Assembly: GCA_938049795.1 (NCBI GenBank)
Contig: CALLCD010000268.1
Span: forward strand, 1-10,539
Origin: an uncultured Hyphomonadaceae bacterium
Lineage (GTDB): Bacteria; Pseudomonadota; Alphaproteobacteria; Caulobacterales; Hyphomonadaceae
DNA: 10,539 nt
Direction: 5' to 3'
Below are positions 6,656 to 10,539 of this stretch, piece after piece (positions within the stretch are counted from its first letter, which is position 1; each line of letters begins with the position of its first letter). Both the position numbers and the translations under genes were made by a program. The notes under the pieces were generated by a model. The model was not told where the DNA came from. It did no database searches and worked only from the letters and a program-made list of their open reading frames with translations.

Positions 6656-7453
6656 ATGCGGCACGCCCAAAGCTATCGAGGGAAATGCACGGTCATCACC
6701 GGCGGCGGCTCGGGGCTTGGTCTCGCACTTGCGCAGGAACTGACTTCACTTGGCGCACGCCCCATCCTGATCGACATCAAAGATCAGGACGCGGGGCTTC
6801 CGCTCGAAATAGCCGATGTGACAGATGCAGATGCACTGGCCGCCGCCATCGCGCGCATCGGTCAAACCCACGGCCCGATTGATCTCGCCATCGCCAACGC
6901 CGCCATTGACCTGACGGGCGATGCGCACACATTCACAGCCGAAGACTGGCAAAAAATCATCGAAACCAATCTGATCGGCGCAACGAATCTTGTCAGCGCG
7001 GTCTATCCGCAAATGGTCGCGCGCGGCGCAGGTCAGTGTCTTCTGGTTGCGTCCGGTGCGGGGCTGATCGGCTTTCCGTTTGGTGCGCCCTATACGGCGA
7101 GCAAAGCCGGACTGATCGGCATGGGCCAAGCCCTGCGTGCAGAAGCCAAACCGCATGGTGTCAGCGTCTGCACGATTTGCCCGCCCGCGCTTGACACGCC
7201 GCTGCTCCAATCCGGCCACGCCAAACCCGGCATTGACCGGCAGGCATTTCTCTCCAGCTTGCAAAAGCGTCCCATGTCGGCAAAGACCGCCGCCGCCCGC
7301 ATGTTACGCGGCGCGCAAAGAGATAGGTCACCAATTGTCTTTCCGGCAGCGCTCAGCCTCGGCCATCGGCTCGCCGTGCTCTGGCCCGCATTTGGCGAAA
7401 AGCTGCGCGCCGATATTGTGGCAAAATTCGAAAAATATGGACGGCGCGACTAA
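6656..7453 (+). CDS. Short-chain dehydrogenase/reductase (SDR), substrate unknown
   Basis: This 265-residue protein has the classical SDR layout and probably acts in the cytoplasm on a carbonyl or hydroxyl substrate with NAD(P)(H). The cofactor motif TGGGSGLG is at 15-22, and D40 at the end of the second strand favours NAD(H) over NADP(H). The NNAG position reads NAA (81-83). The catalytic tetrad is complete: N105, S133, Y146 and K150 (YTASK). The C-terminal part (from about 175) is the variable substrate lid and gives no clue to substrate; the tail is basic (KFEKYGRRD). The ATG is 9 bases after the metG stop with only a distant purine-rich stretch (GGAGAGG near 6635) as ribosome site, so it is probably co-transcribed with metG. 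Its stop lies 3 bases from the stop of convergent sufD. Confidence 0.92.
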   Translation: MRHAQSYRGKCTVITGGGSGLGLALAQELTSLGARPILIDIKDQDAGLPLEIADVTDADALAAAIARIGQTHGPIDLAIANAAIDLTGDAHTFTAEDWQKIIETNLIGATNLVSAVYPQMVARGAGQCLLVASGAGLIGFPFGAPYTASKAGLIGMGQALRAEAKPHGVSVCTICPPALDTPLLQSGHAKPGIDRQAFLSSLQKRPMSAKTAAARMLRGAQRDRSPIVFPAALSLGHRLAVLWPAFGEKLRADIVAKFEKYGRRD

Positions 7454-7456
7454 GCC

Positions 7457-8662
7457 TTAAACCCCCAGCCAGTCTTGCGCGGTTTGCAGCAGGATGTCGC
7501 GCGCGGCATCGGGCGCAGCTTCCAGCGCTTCGGCAATGAAGGCTTCGGTCAGCATCGCCTTGGCTTGCGCTTCGGAAATGCCGCGTTGGCGCATGTAGAA
7601 CAAGGCCTCCGCATCAAGCGCGCCGCACGTATTGCCATGAGCGCACTCGACATCATCGGCATAAATCTCAAGCTCGGGCTTGGCGTTCACCACCGCACCT
7701 TCTTCGAGCAGGAGCGCATTGTGCTGCATGTCCGCATCGGTCAACTGGCCGACATTGCGCGGAACGTGGAACTTGCCCTGAAACACGCCGGTCCCGCCCT
7801 TCATCACCGCGCCCTTGGTGCGCTGCTGGGTCTGACAAGCCCGGGCGCCGTGGCGGATATGGCTGGTAAAATCAATATGGTGGCCGTCCGCGGCCAGATA
7901 CGCGCCATTGACCACGGCCAGCGCGCCCGTCTCCTGATGCACAAGCCGCGTCTCGATCCGCGCGACATCGCCGCCAAAAGCAAGCGCCGTCTGGGTATAG
8001 CGTCCGGCCTCGTCAAGCTGGACCTCGGCTGTGATCGCGTGCGCTTCACCAAGCGCAGAGGGCTGGATCAGCGTCCGCTCGACCTGCGCGCGCGCCTTCA
8101 CATCAAACCGGACCAAAGATGCGTTCAGCGACGCCCCGCCCAAATGGCTCTCGAAAACGCGAAGCTCCACATCTGGCCGCACGACAAAGACAAAGCGCGA
8201 AAACAAAGCCGCGCCTGCGCCCTGATAGACGAGCCGGATGGCCTGACCGGGGGTCGCGGTCACATCGAACATGATGGTCTGCTCGGTCAGCGCCGCCGTC
8301 AGCGCGCCCATCGGCACATCTTCGGACGCGCCAAACGCCACGCCATCGTCCCGTGTGACCATTCGCAGACCTTCGGGCAGTTTGTCGAGGCCGGTGATCG
8401 CCTCTGGCGTCACCGTAATCACATGGCCCGCCACGGCGGCGAACGGATCAACACGGCCCGACTTGCCGCCATCGAGCGCTTTGAGCTTTGCTTTGAAATC
8501 GGTCCATTTGAACGCTTCCATTCGCCGGTGCGGCAGGCCGCTCATCGCAAACGCCTTGAAGGACCGCTCACGGCGGGAATCTTCGGCAAAGCCGCCATAG
8601 CGCGCGATCAGCTCCAACTCGGCGGCTGACGGGTCTTTGATCAAGTCGCGCAGCGCGGTCAT
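7457..8662 (-). CDS. sufD: Fe-S cluster assembly protein SufD
   Basis: SufD is the scaffold partner of SufB in the cytoplasmic SufBC2D complex that assembles Fe-S clusters. The 401 residues have the N-terminal helical segment with SGLPHRRMEAFKWTDF (41-56), a long beta-helix core, and the conserved C-terminal part: VFQGKFHV (293-300), HNALLLEEGA (314-323), YADDVECAHG (334-343) and LFYMRQRGIS (354-363). C340 and H342 match in context the C358 and H360 pair of E. coli SufD that lies at the SufB-SufD interface and is important for cluster formation. The ATG at 8662 overlaps the sufC stop (TAATG), with GAGG seven bases upstream. It is the last gene of its run: no sufS or sufA follows, and the SDR gene converges on it directly. 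Confidence 0.96.
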   Translation of the reverse strand: MTALRDLIKDPSAAELELIARYGGFAEDSRRERSFKAFAMSGLPHRRMEAFKWTDFKAKLKALDGGKSGRVDPFAAVAGHVITVTPEAITGLDKLPEGLRMVTRDDGVAFGASEDVPMGALTAALTEQTIMFDVTATPGQAIRLVYQGAGAALFSRFVFVVRPDVELRVFESHLGGASLNASLVRFDVKARAQVERTLIQPSALGEAHAITAEVQLDEAGRYTQTALAFGGDVARIETRLVHQETGALAVVNGAYLAADGHHIDFTSHIRHGARACQTQQRTKGAVMKGGTGVFQGKFHVPRNVGQLTDADMQHNALLLEEGAVVNAKPELEIYADDVECAHGNTCGALDAEALFYMRQRGISEAQAKAMLTEAFIAEALEAAPDAARDILLQTAQDWLGV

Positions 8663-9432
8663 TACACCGCCTCGCCGATCACGCCGTCATAGCCCTCTTT
8701 TTCGAGCCGGAGGGCCAGTTCCGGTCCGCCCGTCTTGATGATCCGGCCTTCGGCGAGCACATGCACCTTGTCTGGCGAGATATGGTCGAGGAGGCGCTGA
8801 TAATGCGTGATGACCAGCATGCCGCGTGTCGGCGCGCGCAGAGCGTTGACGCCATCGGAGACGGTTTTGAGCGCGTCAATGTCGAGCCCGCTATCGGTTT
8901 CGTCGAGGATGAGGAATTTCGGCTCCATCATCATCATCTGGAAAATCTCGAGCCGCTTCTTTTCGCCGCCGGAAAAGCCGACATTGATCGGGCGTTTGAG
9001 CATTTCGGCGGTCAGATTAAGCTGTTTGCCAATCTCGCGGGATTTCTTGATGAAGTCCGGCGCGGAAATTTCTTCTTCGCCGCGGGCCTTGCGCTGGGCA
9101 TTCATCGCCGTGCGGACAAAAGTCATAACCGGAACACCCGGGATCTCGACCGGATACTGGAAGGATAGGAACAGCCCCTTGCCCGCGCGGGTCTCGGGGT
9201 CGAACGCCAAAATGTCCTCGCCATTGAAAGTCGCCGATCCGCCGGTCACCTCATAGCCGTCCTTGCCGGTTAGGATATAGGAGAGCGTGGACTTGCCCGC
9301 CCCGTTCGGCCCCATAATCGCGTGAACTTCACCGGCGGGGACTTCCAGAGAGAGCCCCCTGATGATGGATTTGGCCTCGGCCCCTTCGCCAACAGTGGCG
9401 TGTAAGTCAGATAGAGTAAGCATGCCCGCCAT
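8662..9432 (-). CDS. sufC: Fe-S cluster assembly ATPase SufC
   Basis: SufC is the soluble ABC-type ATPase that drives conformational change in the SufBCD scaffold. The 256 residues carry all ABC motifs: Walker A GPNGAGKST (41-49), Q-loop Q92, signature FSGGEKKR (153-160), Walker B LILDE (174-178) with the SufC-typical TDSGLD next, and H-loop H210. There is no membrane domain, as expected. The start is uncertain: ATGs at 9432 (MAGM) and 9423 (MLTLS) are both possible and neither has a good ribosome site; the shorter form would begin at the first typical family residue. The gene follows the acyltransferase stop after 54 bases and is coupled to sufD by a one-base overlap. No sufB is directly upstream. 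Confidence 0.96.
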   Translation of the reverse strand: MAGMLTLSDLHATVGEGAEAKSIIRGLSLEVPAGEVHAIMGPNGAGKSTLSYILTGKDGYEVTGGSATFNGEDILAFDPETRAGKGLFLSFQYPVEIPGVPVMTFVRTAMNAQRKARGEEEISAPDFIKKSREIGKQLNLTAEMLKRPINVGFSGGEKKRLEIFQMMMMEPKFLILDETDSGLDIDALKTVSDGVNALRAPTRGMLVITHYQRLLDHISPDKVHVLAEGRIIKTGGPELALRLEKEGYDGVIGEAV

Positions 9433-9486
9433 ATGGGGCAGATTTATCGAAAATGAAAGGGGAAGATTGTGGATTCGAAAGGCAGG
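9433..9486 (-). promoter_or_regulatory. Short gap upstream of sufC, no clear promoter or ribosome site
   Basis: Read on the minus strand these 54 bases between the acyltransferase stop and sufC are AT-rich, with GATAAA in the middle and a TTCGAA palindrome (9474-9479) that also contains a GANTC (CcrM-type) site. I find no convincing -35 partner for the GATAAA, no AGGAG before either sufC ATG, no IscR- or Fur-like box and no hairpin. Whether sufC has its own promoter here is open. Confidence 0.25.
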
Positions 9487-10539
9487 CTAATCTGCGCTCT
9501 GACCCAGTTTGCGCTTTTTCTCTTCAAGACCTTTCCAAAAGTTCCGAAGCGCACCTTGGGCCGGTTGTTCCACCCAATAATGTAATGCGGTCGCAACGAT
9601 CACAACGGTCACAAGATAGATCCCCGCAACCTCCCATTTGCTCCACCCTTCCCCGACAATACTGTCCCAACGCTTGAAAAACTGGAGCAGCGGCGCGTGG
9701 CAGAGATAGACGCCATAGCTAATCATGCCGAGAAAAGTAAGCGGCTTGAGCCCCCACATACGCCGTATCGGCGAAAAGGCCCCAATCGAGAGCAAGGTCA
9801 GCAGCAGCGCAAAAAGATAAGCTGCAATGAAATCAAGCGGACCATCTGGCGAGAACACCATAATATAGAAAAGAACCCCCATCAAAGCGCACTCGAGCAA
9901 TGACTTCACAATCAAGGCACTTGTGGAGAATCTGATCTCGCTATGGTCATCAAAAAAGGCCACAATGCTCGCAACCAATACGCCGAGGAAAATACCGGCA
10001 AATCCGCGCAAGGTTCCCGCGTTCAGAAAATAGGCCCATTGTGTGCCAATAGCGTCCTGTCCGTTCAGCCCGTCCAGATTCTGGTTCAGGATCGACATAC
10101 AGATGAAGATGGTCGCACCGAGCACCACAAAAATGCGCGCGCGAGATGCCTTCACGACCAATCCGGACAAAACAAGAAAGAGGACAAAATTGACATAGAA
10201 TTCAACGGAAATCGACCAACTTGGATAGTTCCAGGTCAGCTTCTCCTGAAACCCCAAATTGTGAATCAGCAACAGGTTCTCGATGAATGTCCTGAAATCA
10301 TTGCCTCGCCAGTTCGGGTGAACATCAATGACCCCTTTGGCAAGGTAGACCGACACCATATAGATGATCACATAGAGCAGCATCGTAAACGCATGAAGCG
10401 GCCACAGGCGGGAAAATCTCGCAAATGCAAACCCGCCCAGCGTTATGCGCCCCATACGTGGCAGATAGACCCGTGTGAGAATGAAACCGGACAAGACAAA
10501 GAAAAAGTCCACCGCAAGATAAGCGCCCGGCACAAGAAG
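9487..10539 (-). CDS. Acyltransferase-3 family membrane protein, N-terminus cut by window edge
   Basis: The frame is open from the right edge through 351 codons to the TAG at 9489-9487. A GTG at 10533 is not the likely start, because the family's N-terminal helix and histidine motif should lie upstream and LLVPGAYLAVDFFFVLSGF reads as internal sequence. At least nine membrane helices are visible. Family marks are VDFFFVLSGFIL, RFSRLWPLH, PSWSISVEFYVNF, ISYGVYLCHAPLL and the final YWVEQPA, followed by a basic tail (KGLEEKKRKLG). Relatives (OafA/YrhL type) move acyl groups onto cell-surface polysaccharide or lipid in the inner membrane; the substrate here is unknown. Lines counted in this gene are 45-57% GC, lower than a 70% line counted in sufD. 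It lies 54 bases upstream of sufC on the same strand, where sufB would more usually be found. Confidence 0.92.
   Translation of the reverse strand, partial: LLVPGAYLAVDFFFVLSGFILTRVYLPRMGRITLGGFAFARFSRLWPLHAFTMLLYVIIYMVSVYLAKGVIDVHPNWRGNDFRTFIENLLLIHNLGFQEKLTWNYPSWSISVEFYVNFVLFLVLSGLVVKASRARIFVVLGATIFICMSILNQNLDGLNGQDAIGTQWAYFLNAGTLRGFAGIFLGVLVASIVAFFDDHSEIRFSTSALIVKSLLECALMGVLFYIMVFSPDGPLDFIAAYLFALLLTLLSIGAFSPIRRMWGLKPLTFLGMISYGVYLCHAPLLQFFKRWDSIVGEGWSKWEVAGIYLVTVVIVATALHYWVEQPAQGALRNFWKGLEEKKRKLGQSAD

Noticed and set aside
7475..8629. A 384-codon open frame on the plus strand opposite sufD
   Set aside because: It is a shadow of sufD: GC-rich codon use keeps the antisense frame open. The translation is rich in Arg, His and Leu without any family motif.
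9472..9476. GANTC methylation site upstream of sufC as a cell-cycle control element
   Set aside because: A single five-base site is expected by chance, and no CtrA- or GcrA-type context was seen with it.

Overview
The window looks like chromosomal DNA from an alphaproteobacterium. The evidence is the NuoA-NuoE sequences (for example the NuoC and NuoD signature blocks), the SufC/SufD pair, GC-rich codon use, and a methionyl-tRNA synthetase with a KFSTS class I loop. I remember that MetRS type from Caulobacterales- and Parvibaculum-like genomes. Something near the Caulobacterales/Maricaulales/Hyphomonadaceae is my guess; the sequence alone cannot settle the genus.

Layout from left to right. 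(1) Positions 1-4215, minus strand: the proximal part of a respiratory complex I operon, read right to left as nuoA, nuoB, nuoC, nuoD, a small predicted lipoprotein, a VOC (glyoxalase-fold) protein and nuoE, which runs off the left edge. All junctions are tight: TAATG or TGATG one-base overlaps, one GTGA four-base overlap, and one 12-base gap. The two non-nuo genes therefore sit inside the translationally linked chain. (2) 4216-4391: an intergenic stretch that probably carries the nuo promoter, with two overlapping inverted repeats further upstream. (3) 4392-4808, minus: a four-helix DUF1761 membrane protein. (4) 4809-4906: a divergent intergenic region. (5) 4907-7453, plus: metG followed by a short-chain dehydrogenase/reductase. 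(6) 7457-9432, minus: sufD and sufC of the SUF iron-sulfur cluster machinery, facing the dehydrogenase with only 3 bases between stop codons. (7) 9487-10539, minus: a membrane acyltransferase (acyltransferase-3 family) whose N-terminus lies beyond the right edge.

Functionally, the peripheral-arm complex I genes (NuoB, C, D, E carry or surround Fe-S clusters and the quinone site) lie within 4 kb of SufC/SufD, which help build such clusters. They are separated by metG-SDR on the opposite strand, so I see proximity and not an operon. The suf genes look split: sufC is preceded by an acyltransferase, not directly by sufB, and sufD is the last gene of its run, with no sufS or sufA following. No RNA genes, CRISPR arrays, insertion sequences or convincing intrinsic terminators were seen. 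There is no strong sign of a wholly new system. The best leads are the lipoprotein and VOC genes embedded in the nuo operon and the disrupted suf neighbourhood.
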